From contig NZ_CP071597.1 in the NCBI RefSeq assembly GCF_017357405.1, positions 3,720,001 to 3,784,000 on the forward strand: DNA of 64,000 nt, written 5' to 3'. The translations under genes and the position numbers were made by a program. The notes beneath the pieces are model-generated. The model saw nothing but the letters and a program-made list of their open reading frames with translations, was not told the origin of the DNA and made no database searches. The first letter of the stretch is position 1. Each line of letters opens with the position of its first letter. Shown piece by piece: positions 16,395-24,841 of this stretch. This DNA is from Halomontanus rarus. GTDB lineage: Archaea; Halobacteriota; Halobacteria; Halobacteriales; Natrialbaceae.

Positions 16395-17375
16395 ATGAGT
16401 GAGCGCGATCGGACGGGTGATTCCGACTCCAACTCCGACTCCGACTTCGACTCCAGCCCCGACGACGAAACGTGGACGCTCCCCGCCGATCTCGAGGCGG
16501 TTCGCGAGGCGCTCGTCGACTGGTACGAGGGCGACCACCGCGACTTTCCGTGGCGGCGCACCGACGACCCCTACGAGATCCTCGTCAGCGAGGTGATGAG
16601 CCAGCAGACACAACTCGGGAGGGTCGTCGACGCCTGGGAGGAGTTCACGGAGCGCTGGCCGACGACGGCGGCGCTGGCCGACGCCGATCGAGCGGACGTC
16701 GTCGGCTTCTGGACGAGCCACAGTCTGGGGTACAACAACCGGGCGAAGTACCTCCACGAGGCGGCTCGACAGGTCGAGGAGGAATTCGACGGCGTGTTTC
16801 CGCGGACACCCGACGGCCTCCAGGAGCTGATGGGCGTCGGCCCCTACACCGCCAACGCGGTCGCGAGTTTCGCGTTCAACAACGGTGACGCGGTCGTCGA
16901 CACCAACGTCAAGCGCGTCTGCTACCGGGCGTTCGACGTCCCGGACGACGACGCGGCGTTCGAAGACGCCGCGAGCGATCTCATGCCCGAGGGGCGCTCG
17001 CGGGTCTGGAACAACGCGATCATGGAACTGGGCGGCATCGCCTGCCAGCAGACCCCGCGCTGTGACGAGGCGGGCTGTCCCTGGCGCGAGTGGTGTTCGG
17101 CTTACGCCTCCGGCGACTTCACCGCGCCGGACGTCCCCACGCAACCCGCATTCGAGGGCAGTCGCCGCCAGTTTCGGGGGCGCGTCGTCGGCACGCTCCG
17201 GGAGTACGACGACCTCGAGTTGGACACGCTCGGCCACCGAATCCGCGTCGATTACGCGCCCGACGGCGAGTACGGCCGCGAGTGGCTTCGAGGGCTGCTC
17301 TCCGACCTCGCGGACGACGGGCTCGTGACCCTCGAGACACGAGACGGCGAGACGGTCGCGAGTCTGCGGCGGTGA
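16395..17375 (+). CDS. mutY: A/G-specific adenine glycosylase MutY
   Basis: Removes adenine mispaired with 8-oxoguanine. The 326-residue protein shows SEVMSQQTQLGRV with catalytic Glu66, the helix-hairpin-helix ELMGVGPYTANAV (144-156), the catalytic Asp169 in VVDTNVKRV, and four cysteines for the iron-sulfur cluster at 217, 223, 228 and 234 (C-x5-C-x4-C-x5-C, not the bacterial C-x6-C-x2-C-x5-C). The C-terminal NUDIX-like recognition domain is short. The first 25 residues are an Asp/Ser/Asn run encoded by GACTCC-type hexamers, unrelated to the enzyme core. It is divergent from the 107-aa gene. Confidence 0.95.
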   Translation: MSERDRTGDSDSNSDSDFDSSPDDETWTLPADLEAVREALVDWYEGDHRDFPWRRTDDPYEILVSEVMSQQTQLGRVVDAWEEFTERWPTTAALADADRADVVGFWTSHSLGYNNRAKYLHEAARQVEEEFDGVFPRTPDGLQELMGVGPYTANAVASFAFNNGDAVVDTNVKRVCYRAFDVPDDDAAFEDAASDLMPEGRSRVWNNAIMELGGIACQQTPRCDEAGCPWREWCSAYASGDFTAPDVPTQPAFEGSRRQFRGRVVGTLREYDDLELDTLGHRIRVDYAPDGEYGREWLRGLLSDLADDGLVTLETRDGETVASLRR

Positions 17376-17452
17376 TCGCTCGCCGTCACCCGACTCCATT
17401 TCTCGACCGGTACCGTACGTGGATTTTTCACCCGACCGTCCGATGTACGGGT

Positions 17453-18106
17453 ATGACCGAATCCGACTGCGATTCAGATTCAGATTCAGATTCCGATATC
17501 CGGACCGACGGCGGCCTCGAGGAACCGATTCGCGTCGCCGCGGTCTGTGGCAGTCTCCGAGACGAGAGTTACACCCATATTGCGCTGGTGCGGGCACTCG
17601 AGGCGGCCGACCGCGCCGGCGCGGAAACGGACCTGATCGATCTCCGCGAACTGGATCTGCCGCTGTACGACGCGGACGTCGATCGGGAAGAGGCCGGTGA
17701 CGCCGAGGAACTCGCCGCACGCGTCCGGGAGGCCGACGCCATCCTGCTCGGCTCGCCGATGTACCACGGCTCGTACTCCTCGCCGCTGAAGGCGGCGCTC
17801 GACTACTGCGGCTTCGACGAGTTCGAGGACAAGACGGTCGGCCTGCTCGCGGTCGCCGGCGGTTCGTTTCCGGTGACGACCCTCGAGCACCTGCGATCGG
17901 TCTGTCGGTCGCTCAACGCGTGGGTGATCCCCCATCAGGCGGCGATCGCCAACTCCTACTCGGCGTTCGAGGACGGCGCGTTCGTCGATCCTGGCCTCGA
18001 GGAGCGTATCGCGACGCTGGGACGGCGGGCGGTCCAGTACGCCAACATCGAACCGGACCCGGATTCGTTCGAGAGCGACCAGAACGTCGGTGCTCGAGGG
18101 AAGTAG
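17453..18106 (+). CDS. NADPH-dependent FMN reductase family protein
   Basis: A 217-residue flavodoxin-fold protein. The core starts IRVAAVCGSLRDESYTHIALVRALEAA (the SLR-S phosphate loop for FMN). It continues LIDLRELDLPLYDAD and ILLGSPMYHGSYSSPLKAALDYCG, the GSPxYHGSxS signature around the flavin ring, and VGLLAVAGGSFPVTTLEHLR. It probably reduces flavins or azo/quinone compounds in the cytoplasm. The N-terminal 18 residues are a (Asp-Ser)n run encoded by a GATTCA/GATTCC hexamer repeat at about 17465-17500, an expansion like that in mutY just upstream. The ATG at 17453 gives the normal core; longer readings are arginine-rich frame artefacts. Confidence 0.88.
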   Translation: MTESDCDSDSDSDSDIRTDGGLEEPIRVAAVCGSLRDESYTHIALVRALEAADRAGAETDLIDLRELDLPLYDADVDREEAGDAEELAARVREADAILLGSPMYHGSYSSPLKAALDYCGFDEFEDKTVGLLAVAGGSFPVTTLEHLRSVCRSLNAWVIPHQAAIANSYSAFEDGAFVDPGLEERIATLGRRAVQYANIEPDPDSFESDQNVGARGK

Positions 18107-18177
18107 CTGGTTCGCTCGATCCGAATAGGTCCGTTCTCACGTCGGTCGCCGCTCACATCGCTCCCCTCGGGCCGGAC

Positions 18178-18834
18178 TCAGGGCGTGAGCAACCGGTGGA
18201 ATCGCCGTTGCTGTGCCAGAAACAGAAAGACGCCGTAGCCGACGAACCCGGCGGCGATACTCCCGACCTCGAGTGTCAGGGTCGTTTCGCCGATCGGGAA
18301 GAGTGCGAAGACGACCGCCCAGTCGACGATCCAGGTTGCGGTCAGCAGGATCGTCGCGCCGAGTGCGACGAGGATGCTGGGGACGAGCGTATCCGTGAAC
18401 GTCCGCCGGAGTCGCGTGGATCGATAGCGGTAGTACGTCCGTCGCTCGAGCGTGAACTGCACGCAGAGACCGACGGCGAGGACGATGCCCGCGAGGACGA
18501 TACCCTCGGCGCCGCCGATCCACTCCGCGGTGAGCAGCCAGACCAGCCAACTACCCGTGAGGATGATCGCAGCGACGAAGCGCATCGGTTGGGAGCGGTG
18601 GTAGGGATTAGTTGTCACCGAGCCGAGCACGCCCGTGCGGAGCAACGACCCGAACAGGAGAACGCCGAGCCCGGCGAGGGCGGTGAAGATCGTTCGCGAC
18701 TCGACGGCGACCAGCGCGAACCACGTCCCGACGGTGAGCGCCTCGATCGCCGCGGCCGACAACGCGGAGGTGGCTCCGACGAGGCGTCGCTGGGTCGTTT
18801 GCCCGAGTACACCTGGTCGGCGAATGACGCTCAT
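18178..18834 (-). CDS. Six-helix membrane protein, unknown function
   Basis: A 218-residue polytopic protein: helices near ALTVGTWFALVAV, IFTALAGLGVLLFGSLL, FVAAIILTGSWLVWLLTAEW, IVLAGIVLAVGLCVQFTL, LVPSILVALGATILLTATW and IAAGFVGYGVFLFLA, with a basic cytoplasmic loop ERRTYYRYRSTRLRR between helices 4 and 5. The ATG at 18834 is the only internal methionine before the first helix. It is convergent with the FMN reductase gene. No family recognised. Confidence 0.65.
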   Translation of the reverse strand: MSVIRRPGVLGQTTQRRLVGATSALSAAAIEALTVGTWFALVAVESRTIFTALAGLGVLLFGSLLRTGVLGSVTTNPYHRSQPMRFVAAIILTGSWLVWLLTAEWIGGAEGIVLAGIVLAVGLCVQFTLERRTYYRYRSTRLRRTFTDTLVPSILVALGATILLTATWIVDWAVVFALFPIGETTLTLEVGSIAAGFVGYGVFLFLAQQRRFHRLLTP

Positions 18835-19195
18835 AGTCTCCCCGTTGTACTGGACCCGTTTCGTTATGGAACGCCTTACACCCGTGATCGGGTCCGATAC
18901 GGGGGTCGAAGACATTGGTAAACACTTTAATCGCAGATTCCCCCGTTTCACTCGTGGACGCGATCACGAACGATCGGCAGAGAACTGGCGGTTCCAATCC
19001 ACGCCCGGTACCCGACGAGATCGGTATGTCACACGTTACCGTCGGTATTGGGAAGACCGATCGAACCGAAACCACTGACAGTGCTGTCGTCGAGACTACG
19101 TCCGTTCTCGAGAGAGCGCACCACCGAACCACGTTCTGGGCTGAGGGTCGGTGTAAGAGTGCCCACGACCACAATCGGTGCCGTGACAGCGACAG
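18835..19195. other. Intergenic region, promoters of a divergent gene pair
   Basis: About 360 bases between the membrane gene and the Yip1 gene. A TTTAATCGC element at about 18926-18934 may be a promoter. A GGTTCCAATCC string near 18991-19001 looks superficially like a tRNA T-arm but no cloverleaf can be built. No gene seen. Confidence 0.35.
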
Positions 19196-19801
19196 ATGAC
19201 GACCTGGATCGAGAACCCCGAAGGAGGACGAGACCGCGGGCCGAGAGCGCTCGCTCGGGCCTGGCTCGAAGTGTTGATCCGGCCACGACGGTTCTTTCGG
19301 GTCGGCGTGTCGCCGGGCGATCAGGCGCCGGGATTGACGTTTCTCATGGCGGTCGTTTGCTGTGCGGAGACGACGCGGTACGTTCTCGTGCCGGACGCGT
19401 ATCCGTCGTTACCCGTCACACCGGCGCTCGCTGCGGTGTTCTGGCTGAGCCTCGTCGTCTTGCTCGTCGCGCCGCTTTCGTTGCACTTCACCGCAGCGCT
19501 CCAGACGCTGTTGCTCGTCCCGACGGTGCCGGATCGAGCGGGGATCAGCCAGACCGTTCAGGTGCTCGCCTATTCGACGGCGCCGTGTGTCTTCGCCGGC
19601 GTTCCGGTTCCCGAACTCCGCGTTCTCTGTGCGGGCTACGGGGCATTCCTCTTGCTTCTCGGCCTTCGCGTCGTCAACGAAACGTCGTGGATTCGAGCGA
19701 TACTGGCAGGTAGCGTTCCCGCGGCACTCGTGTTCGGCTACGGGTTCCGCGGGTTCGCTGCACTCTCCGATTTCGGTGTCGTATCCCAGACACATATATA
19801 A
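19196..19801 (+). CDS. Yip1 family membrane protein
   Basis: A 201-residue haloarchaeal Yip1-domain protein. It begins MTTWIENPEGGRDRGPRALA, the recognisable family opening, followed by the amphipathic segment LEVLIRPRRFFRVGVSPGDQAPGL. About five helices then follow (LTFLMAVVCC, LAAVFWLSLVVLLVAPLSLHFTAA, QTVQVLAYSTAPCVFAGVPVPE, VLCAGYGAFLLLLGLRVV and ILAGSVPAALVFGYGF). The AYSTAPCVFAGVP helix is the typical Yip1 membrane motif. The archaeal role is not established; eukaryotic relatives shape or traffic membranes. It precedes the acidic-protein block by 168 bp. Confidence 0.8.
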   Translation: MTTWIENPEGGRDRGPRALARAWLEVLIRPRRFFRVGVSPGDQAPGLTFLMAVVCCAETTRYVLVPDAYPSLPVTPALAAVFWLSLVVLLVAPLSLHFTAALQTLLLVPTVPDRAGISQTVQVLAYSTAPCVFAGVPVPELRVLCAGYGAFLLLLGLRVVNETSWIRAILAGSVPAALVFGYGFRGFAALSDFGVVSQTHI

Positions 19802-19940
19802 GGGAACAGCTCTTCAGCGAGCACTTAGGCACCGATGCTACTACCCGGAATTAACATCGTATTTCGTCACCAGAACCGGGACCGTAACCAGTGCATATCG
19901 CGTTCCTAATCTATCAAACAGATTGAAACTGTGGACAGAA

Positions 19941-19948
19941 CTATTTAC
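19941..19948 (+). promoter_or_regulatory. TATA box of the acidic-protein block
   Basis: CTATTTAC centred 26 nt before the ATG at 19970, which implies a leaderless transcript beginning at the first gene of the block. Confidence 0.5.
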
Positions 19949-19969
19949 AGTGATGTGGTCGACCGTAAT

Positions 19970-20566
19970 ATGCCTGCAAAGGAACAACAGGATCGAACCC
20001 TGTCGGAGTACGTCGTGAGAGAGGCAGTCGAGAAGGGAATGGACACCCCGCTACGGGACGTCATCGTCGAAGCCGTCGACGAGGCCGAAGGGGGTTCGTC
20101 CGGCGGCCGAACGCTCCCGCTGGCGGGCGCACTCGTCGGCCTCGGCGCCGCCGCGGGTTATTTGCTTGGCAGCAGGGAGACAGACTTCGGCGCTGAAGAC
20201 GTCTCTCTCGAATCGGTCGAGGAACCCGAAATCATCGACGAGGTGACCGGCGACGACGAGGACTCGAGCGACGAGATGGGCGGGGCCGTCGAGTCCGAAA
20301 CCACCGACGGATCGTCCGGAAGCTGGCTTCGACGGATCCTCATCGGCGTCGGAATCGTCGCCGCGGTCGCGTTCGCTCGCCGTCGCATGCAATCGTCCGA
20401 GGAGGACGAGTGGGAGCCGATCGAGGAGTTCGAAACGGCGGTGTCCGACGAAGACGAGGGCGAGGAGGAATCGGAAGGAGAAGAGGAGGAAACGGAAGCC
20501 GAGAGCGAAGACGAGGAGGAAGCGGAAGGAGAAGACGAGGAAACGGAAGAGGAAGAAGAAGAATAA
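19970..20566 (+). CDS. Two-helix membrane protein with a polyacidic C-tail
   Basis: A 198-residue protein. Residues 1-40 form an acidic amphipathic region (SEYVVREAVEKGMDTPLRDVI). Residues 46-66 are a glycine-zipper-like helix (LPLAGALVGLGAAAGYLLGS). A short acidic loop follows, then a second helix about 120-140 (LRRILIGVGIVAAVAFARRRM) bounded by arginines, and finally about 55 residues of almost pure Glu/Asp. I do not recognise a named family; the PLRDVIVEAVDEAEG element looks conserved-type rather than random. The topology suggests a membrane anchor with cytoplasmic acidic tails. It opens the unusual block that runs to 26116. The start at 19970 is set by a TATA box 26 nt upstream; an in-frame ATG at 19931 lies upstream of that box. 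Confidence 0.65.
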   Translation: MPAKEQQDRTLSEYVVREAVEKGMDTPLRDVIVEAVDEAEGGSSGGRTLPLAGALVGLGAAAGYLLGSRETDFGAEDVSLESVEEPEIIDEVTGDDEDSSDEMGGAVESETTDGSSGSWLRRILIGVGIVAAVAFARRRMQSSEEDEWEPIEEFETAVSDEDEGEEESEGEEEETEAESEDEEEAEGEDEETEEEEEE

Positions 20567-20802
20567 ACAGTAGTCGAAACCGGAAATTAGAACTCCGCGT
20601 CTCGAGAGGCGAACACCGGTCGACGGCCGGCGAAGTTCGGATTCGTAACGGACTCACGGATGCGGTGGCGTCGATATCTCTGTTCTGCGCAAGCCGAAAA
20701 ATCGGCCGTCATACGTTCCGTCGTCTCCACGTCCGCTGATGGACGAGCGATCTGACACTCCCACCGCAATTGCTAAGGCGCAGACAGCGACAGTGTGTCA
20801 CA

Positions 20803-21858
20803 ATGGATACGACGCATCGCGTCATCGTCGGCGACTCGCGAGACCTCTCTGCGGTCGCCGACGACTCGGTCGAACTCGTCGTCACGTCGCCGCCGTACCC
20901 CATGATCGAACTGTGGGACGACCTCTTCGTCGACCTCGACGCGGACATCGAAGCGGCACTCGAGGCCGGTGACGGGCGCGCGGCCTTCGACGCGATGCAC
21001 GCTCAACTCGATCGCGTCTGGGACGAAATTTCGCGAGTCCTCACCGACGGCGGCATCGCCTGTGTCAACGTCGGCGACGCCACTCGGACGGTCGACGGCA
21101 GTTTTCGCGTCTATCCGAATCACGCGCGGATCCTCGAGGCGTTCACGGAGCGCGGGTTCGACCCGTTGCCCGATATCCTCTGGCGAAAACCTGCGAACAG
21201 CGCGGCGAAGTTCATGGGCAGCGGGATGATCCCGCCGAACGCCTACGTCACCTTAGAGCACGAGTACGTCCTGATCTTCCGCAAGAGCGGGGAGAGTCGC
21301 TCGTTCGAAGCCGGTGCCGACTGTCGGTACGAGGCCGCGTACTTCTGGGAGGAGCGCAACCGCTGGTTCACCGACGTCTGGACCGACGTTCGCGGCCAGT
21401 TGCAGTCCCTGGAGAGCGACGACGACGACCTCCGGGACCGATCCGCAGCTTACCCGCTCGAGATCCCCTACCGGCTCATCTGTATGTACTCGACATACGG
21501 CGATACCGTGCTCGACCCCTTCTGGGGGACCGGAACGACCTCGCTGGCGGCGATGTGCGCCGGACGGGACTCAATCGGGTGCGAACTCGAGTCCGAGTTC
21601 GTCTCGGTGTTCGACGAGCGCGTCGCAAACGTGCCGGACCTCTCGCGGTCGATCGCTCGGACGCGTCTGGAGTCCCATCGGTCGTTCGTCGCCGATCGTA
21701 GGGAGGCCGGGGACGACCTCGAGTATCGAGCCGAGCACTACGACGTGCCGGTGGTGACGAAGATGGAGCGTGAGCTCTCGCTGTACGCCGTCGACGACGT
21801 GGAGCCGACGGCGGACGGTTACCGACTCGAGCACGCTCGGTTCGGGGGTGAGCGGTAG
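20803..21858 (+). CDS. zim: N4-cytosine DNA methyltransferase, CTAG type (Zim-like)
   Basis: A 351-residue amino-methyltransferase of the circularly permuted (beta) class: the catalytic VVTSPPYPMIELWDD comes first (TSPPY, residues about 27-31) and the SAM-binding VLDPFWGTGTTSLAAM (FxGxG) lies near residue 230. Between them are GGIACVNVGDATRT and ILWRKPAN, and the target region includes PLEIPYRLICMYSTYGDTVLDPF. The overall layout matches the orphan haloarchaeal methyltransferase Zim, which modifies C(m4)TAG in Haloferax; this specificity is family knowledge. No restriction enzyme is adjacent. CTAG looks rare across this window, in keeping with the general haloarchaeal avoidance. The ATG at 20803 is chosen because MDTTHRVIVGD is the expected N-terminus. 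It sits inside the acidic-protein block. Confidence 0.85.
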   Translation: MDTTHRVIVGDSRDLSAVADDSVELVVTSPPYPMIELWDDLFVDLDADIEAALEAGDGRAAFDAMHAQLDRVWDEISRVLTDGGIACVNVGDATRTVDGSFRVYPNHARILEAFTERGFDPLPDILWRKPANSAAKFMGSGMIPPNAYVTLEHEYVLIFRKSGESRSFEAGADCRYEAAYFWEERNRWFTDVWTDVRGQLQSLESDDDDLRDRSAAYPLEIPYRLICMYSTYGDTVLDPFWGTGTTSLAAMCAGRDSIGCELESEFVSVFDERVANVPDLSRSIARTRLESHRSFVADRREAGDDLEYRAEHYDVPVVTKMERELSLYAVDDVEPTADGYRLEHARFGGER

Positions 21859-22049
21859 TCTCGAGTGGTCGGTTGTTGTACGTTCTCCTTACAAGTCGAA
21901 CGGACAGGGTGGCGTCTCGAGACGCGGAGTGCCGGAACGAGGGCCAGGTCTGGAAAATGTCGGATTAACCGTTTCAGCCCTGGGATTATCGCATATGCAA
22001 GCCAAACGACCACACTGCGGTCTCTCGTGGAATGTATTGGTTTTGACTC

Positions 22050-23195
22050 ATGGGAGATCGCACAAAAGATGATAACGGTGGTGACAGTGTCGATTTCGTA
22101 CTATCACGGCCCGCCGACGACGAAGTACTCGGTCGTGTGCGAACGAGGTCGAACTCGGACCCGGACTCGGATGTCGACGAATCGAATCGCTCACGGCGGA
22201 TTCTGACCGACGGTGGTGAAGCAGTCGAACAAGAGGAACAAGACGAAAAAGGAGAAGAAGCGGAGGAATCGGAGGCCGAAGACTCGGAAACGGAGGCGGA
22301 GGACGACGAATCCGAATCCGAGGCTGAGGGAGAGGAAGAGGAAGCGGAGGAAGAAGCCGAGGACGAAGGCGAAGAGACTGAAGCGGAAACCGAGGGCGAA
22401 GAGGAAGCCGAGGAAGAAACCGAGGGCGAAGAGGAAGCCGAGGAAGAAGACGAAGAGACTGAAGCGGAAACCGAGGACGAAGAGGAAGCGGAGGACGAAG
22501 AGGAAGCGGAGGACGAAGAGGAGATAGCGGAAGAAGACGAGGACGCGGAAGGCGTCCACAGCGGCGGCGCAGAACAGGTCTACGAAGGCGACGAAGCGAC
22601 CGGCGTCCTCCACCTCGACCTCGACGGACTGGCGCTCGACTTGCTCGGACTCGAGGTTCACCTCGACGAAGTCACCCTCGACGTGTCGGCCCGTCCCGGG
22701 GACAACAACCTGCTCGGGAACCTCCTGTCGGCGGTGACCGGCCTGCTCGACAGTCTCGCCAAGTCACCGCTCGACGCCGTGACGGACAAACTCGGCGGTC
22801 TCTGGGACAAACTCAAGGGAATGCTCCCTTCGCTGCCTTCTTTCCCCTCCCTGACGGGTGACGAGGCCGAAGAAGGTGAAGCCGAGGGCGAGGGTGAAGA
22901 CGGAGAAGAAGAGGAAGAGGACGAAGAAGCCAGTGGCGGTATCCCGGTCGTCTCGCGAGTGGTCGGCTTCATCCGGAAGAAACTGGCCGGCGTGAAGAAC
23001 TTCTTCGGCGAGAAGATCAAGGACGCGATTTCGAACCTTCCGCTCGAGAGGATCGTCGCGGAGGTCGTTCGACAGGTGATCAAGCAGGTGCTCGATCAGA
23101 TGAGTCGGTCGGGGAGTGATCAGGAGGCCGAATCGGACGAGGGCGATTCGCAAGCCCAATCCGAATCACAGCAGCAGACGGAGGCAGAATCATGA
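22050..23195 (+). CDS. Acidic protein with an LDLLGL-type domain and amphipathic C-terminus
   Basis: A 381-residue protein in four parts. Residues 1-60 are a hydrophilic N-terminus; 61-168 are almost uninterrupted Glu/Ala/Asp with tandem repeats. Residues 183-235 are a compact hydrophobic domain whose core reads LDLDGLALDLLGLEVHLDEV, then a VSARPGDNNLLGNLLSAVTGLL stretch. The C-terminus pairs amphipathic helices (LGGLWDKLKGMLPSLPSF; VVSRVVGFIRKKLAGVKNFF; LERIVAEVVRQVIKQVLDQM) with a second acidic tract (271-293). I recall the central motif from uncharacterised bacterial and archaeal proteins, which is tentative. No signal peptide or true transmembrane helix. The amphipathic helices suggest peripheral membrane or granule binding. 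Its stop overlaps the next start (ATGA), so translation is coupled. Confidence 0.65.
   Translation: MGDRTKDDNGGDSVDFVLSRPADDEVLGRVRTRSNSDPDSDVDESNRSRRILTDGGEAVEQEEQDEKGEEAEESEAEDSETEAEDDESESEAEGEEEEAEEEAEDEGEETEAETEGEEEAEEETEGEEEAEEEDEETEAETEDEEEAEDEEEAEDEEEIAEEDEDAEGVHSGGAEQVYEGDEATGVLHLDLDGLALDLLGLEVHLDEVTLDVSARPGDNNLLGNLLSAVTGLLDSLAKSPLDAVTDKLGGLWDKLKGMLPSLPSFPSLTGDEAEEGEAEGEGEDGEEEEEDEEASGGIPVVSRVVGFIRKKLAGVKNFFGEKIKDAISNLPLERIVAEVVRQVIKQVLDQMSRSGSDQEAESDEGDSQAQSESQQQTEAES
22389..22448 (+). repeat. 30-bp tandem repeat inside the acidic tract
   Basis: Two identical 30-bp copies (22389-22418 and 22419-22448), followed by further partial copies of GCGGAGGACGAAGAGGAA. They encode TEGEEEAEEE units and look like recent in-frame slippage duplication. 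Confidence 0.7.
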
Positions 23196-23770
23196 GTAGT
23201 AATTCGAGTAGTGAGTCGAGTAGTGAGTCGATGCTTCAGCGGATCGACTACGAGGAACTGGCCAACTCGATCGATATCGGCGAGTTGCTCGAGGGAACTG
23301 AATGGGAAGGCGAGATCGACGAGGATCAGAACCTCGGTGCAGCCATCGGCGGTATGGTCGGTGAGATCGTCGGTCGAAAGCTCGGTGAGGCCGTCGGCCG
23401 GACGGTCGGCGATGCACTGATCGACGAGTTCCTCTCGAGCGAGGACGAGGGTGACGCGGATCTCGAGTCGGAGAGTGAGGAGGAAGACGACGGTACCGAC
23501 GACGGAGACGAGGAAGCGAGCGACGAAGACGACGGTGACGGTGAAGATGACGGAGACGGAGACGGAGACGAGGAGGCTGCTGACGAGGAAGACGAAGAGG
23601 GTGAAAGCGAGAGCGAGGCTGAGAGCGAAGAGAGTGACGCCGAGGGCGGGGAGGACGAAGGGACGGACGCCGGAGACGGCGGTGACGGAGACGGAGGGGA
23701 AACGAGCGAGAGCGAATCGAGCGACGAACAGGCGGACGACTCGGACGACGAGGACGGTGACTCGGACTAG
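23192..23770 (+). CDS. Acidic glycine-zipper protein (192 aa)
   Basis: N-terminal Ser/Glu run (residues 1-14), then RIDYEELANSIDIGELLEG. A glycine zipper follows at residues 48-76 with small residues every four positions (LGAAIGGMVGEIVGRKLGEAVGRTVG). The last 110 residues are entirely Asp/Glu/Ser/Gly low complexity. Glycine zippers pack helices tightly in membranes or oligomers. The segment is paralogous in layout to residues 38-66 of the next gene. It overlaps the upstream gene by 4 bp (ATGA), so translation is probably coupled. No family name or function can be given. Confidence 0.6.
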   Translation: MSSNSSSESSSESMLQRIDYEELANSIDIGELLEGTEWEGEIDEDQNLGAAIGGMVGEIVGRKLGEAVGRTVGDALIDEFLSSEDEGDADLESESEEEDDGTDDGDEEASDEDDGDGEDDGDGDGDEEAADEEDEEGESESEAESEESDAEGGEDEGTDAGDGGDGDGGETSESESSDEQADDSDDEDGDSD

Positions 23771-23874
23771 ACCGATGCGTTGTACACTCATCGAATCGAA
23801 TGCGGTGATCGACCGCCCTCGAACGCGAGAACCGCTTCGAACACCAGTGAGAGCCCGATCCCGAGGTGGGTGCG

Positions 23875-24699
23875 ATGAGTGACACCGACCTCGCGAAGAT
23901 CGTCACCGAGGAGGTCACCGACCAGCTCGACGCGAGCGACCTCCTCGGGGGCGGGTCGATCGAAGACCAACTAGACGCGGGCGAAATCGGCGCGGCAGTC
24001 GGCAGGGAGTTCGGCGCGTCGTTCGGCCGCCGACTCGGCGAAGAAGTCGGCGGGAACGTCCACGACGCGCTCGCCTCGAGTCTCGAGGACGACGCCGACC
24101 GCGAGGCGTTCGGCGAGGAAGTCAAGCGAGCGATTCGAGACGGTGTTCGAACGGCGTTCGGCGGCATGGACGGCCGCGAGTCGCTCGTTACGATGCTCCA
24201 GAGCATCGGTGACGAGGACGGGATCGGTGACCAGTTGAGCGAGGCGATCCCGGCGCAGGGCGACGAAGGCGAGGCCGAGTCGGAGTCCGATCGTGGGATT
24301 ACGGAGCGCGTAGACGATGCGACGCCGGATATGCTCGAGTCCGACGAGGGTGAGGACGAAGCGGACGAATCCGAGAGCGAAGACGAAGCGGACGAGTCCG
24401 AGAGCGAAGGAGACGGTGAAGCCGAAGGGGAAGAGAAAGAGGAGGAGGAGGAGGAAACCGCCCTCGAGGCGGCAGACCTCGAGGGGGTCAGACGGGACAC
24501 TCTCGAGGATCTCCTCGAGGTCATGTCCTACCGTGATCTCCAGTCGGTCGCCAAAGACGTCGGTGTGAAGGCGAATCTCAGTCGCGAGGAGATGACCGAG
24601 GAGATCGTCGAGACGGTCGCCGGAGACGAGAGCGAGTCGGAGTCGGAGTCGGACGCCAACTCGAACTCCAACGGCGAACCCGAAGCCGAAGCGGAGTGA
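23875..24699 (+). CDS. Acidic glycine-zipper protein with C-terminal SAP/Rho-N-like domain
   Basis: A 274-residue protein. Residues 1-36 are helical (DLAKIVTEEVTDQLDASDLL). Residues 38-66 repeat the glycine-zipper pattern of the previous gene (IGAAVGREFGASFGRRLGEEVG). A helical region follows to about 125, then a long Glu/Ser/Asp stretch. Residues 206-248 then form a compact domain, RDTLEDLLEVMSYRDLQSVA continuing DVGVKANLSREEMTEEIV, resembling the SAP/HeH/Rho-N helix-extended loop-helix fold that binds nucleic acid. That assignment is by pattern only. The start is the ATG at 23875 (MSDTDLAKI), three codons inside a possible GTG. The domain would link the acidic assembly to DNA or RNA. Confidence 0.6.
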   Translation: MSDTDLAKIVTEEVTDQLDASDLLGGGSIEDQLDAGEIGAAVGREFGASFGRRLGEEVGGNVHDALASSLEDDADREAFGEEVKRAIRDGVRTAFGGMDGRESLVTMLQSIGDEDGIGDQLSEAIPAQGDEGEAESESDRGITERVDDATPDMLESDEGEDEADESESEDEADESESEGDGEAEGEEKEEEEEETALEAADLEGVRRDTLEDLLEVMSYRDLQSVAKDVGVKANLSREEMTEEIVETVAGDESESESESDANSNSNGEPEAEAE

Positions 24700-24841
24700 G
24701 CGTGAGCGTGAACGGGCGTCGTCTCGGTCGCTCCCTCCGCGGTCGGCCAAGCGGCGCTCGAACGACGACCATCGAACGGCACAACCGAGAGGAGGTGCCC
24801 GGCTCAGACCGGGCCGACGGTCCAACGCGATACGGGATACC

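Noticed and set aside
18980..19015. tRNA-like GGTTCCAATCC string
   Set aside because: T-stem does not pair and no acceptor, D or anticodon arms can be found at the right distances.
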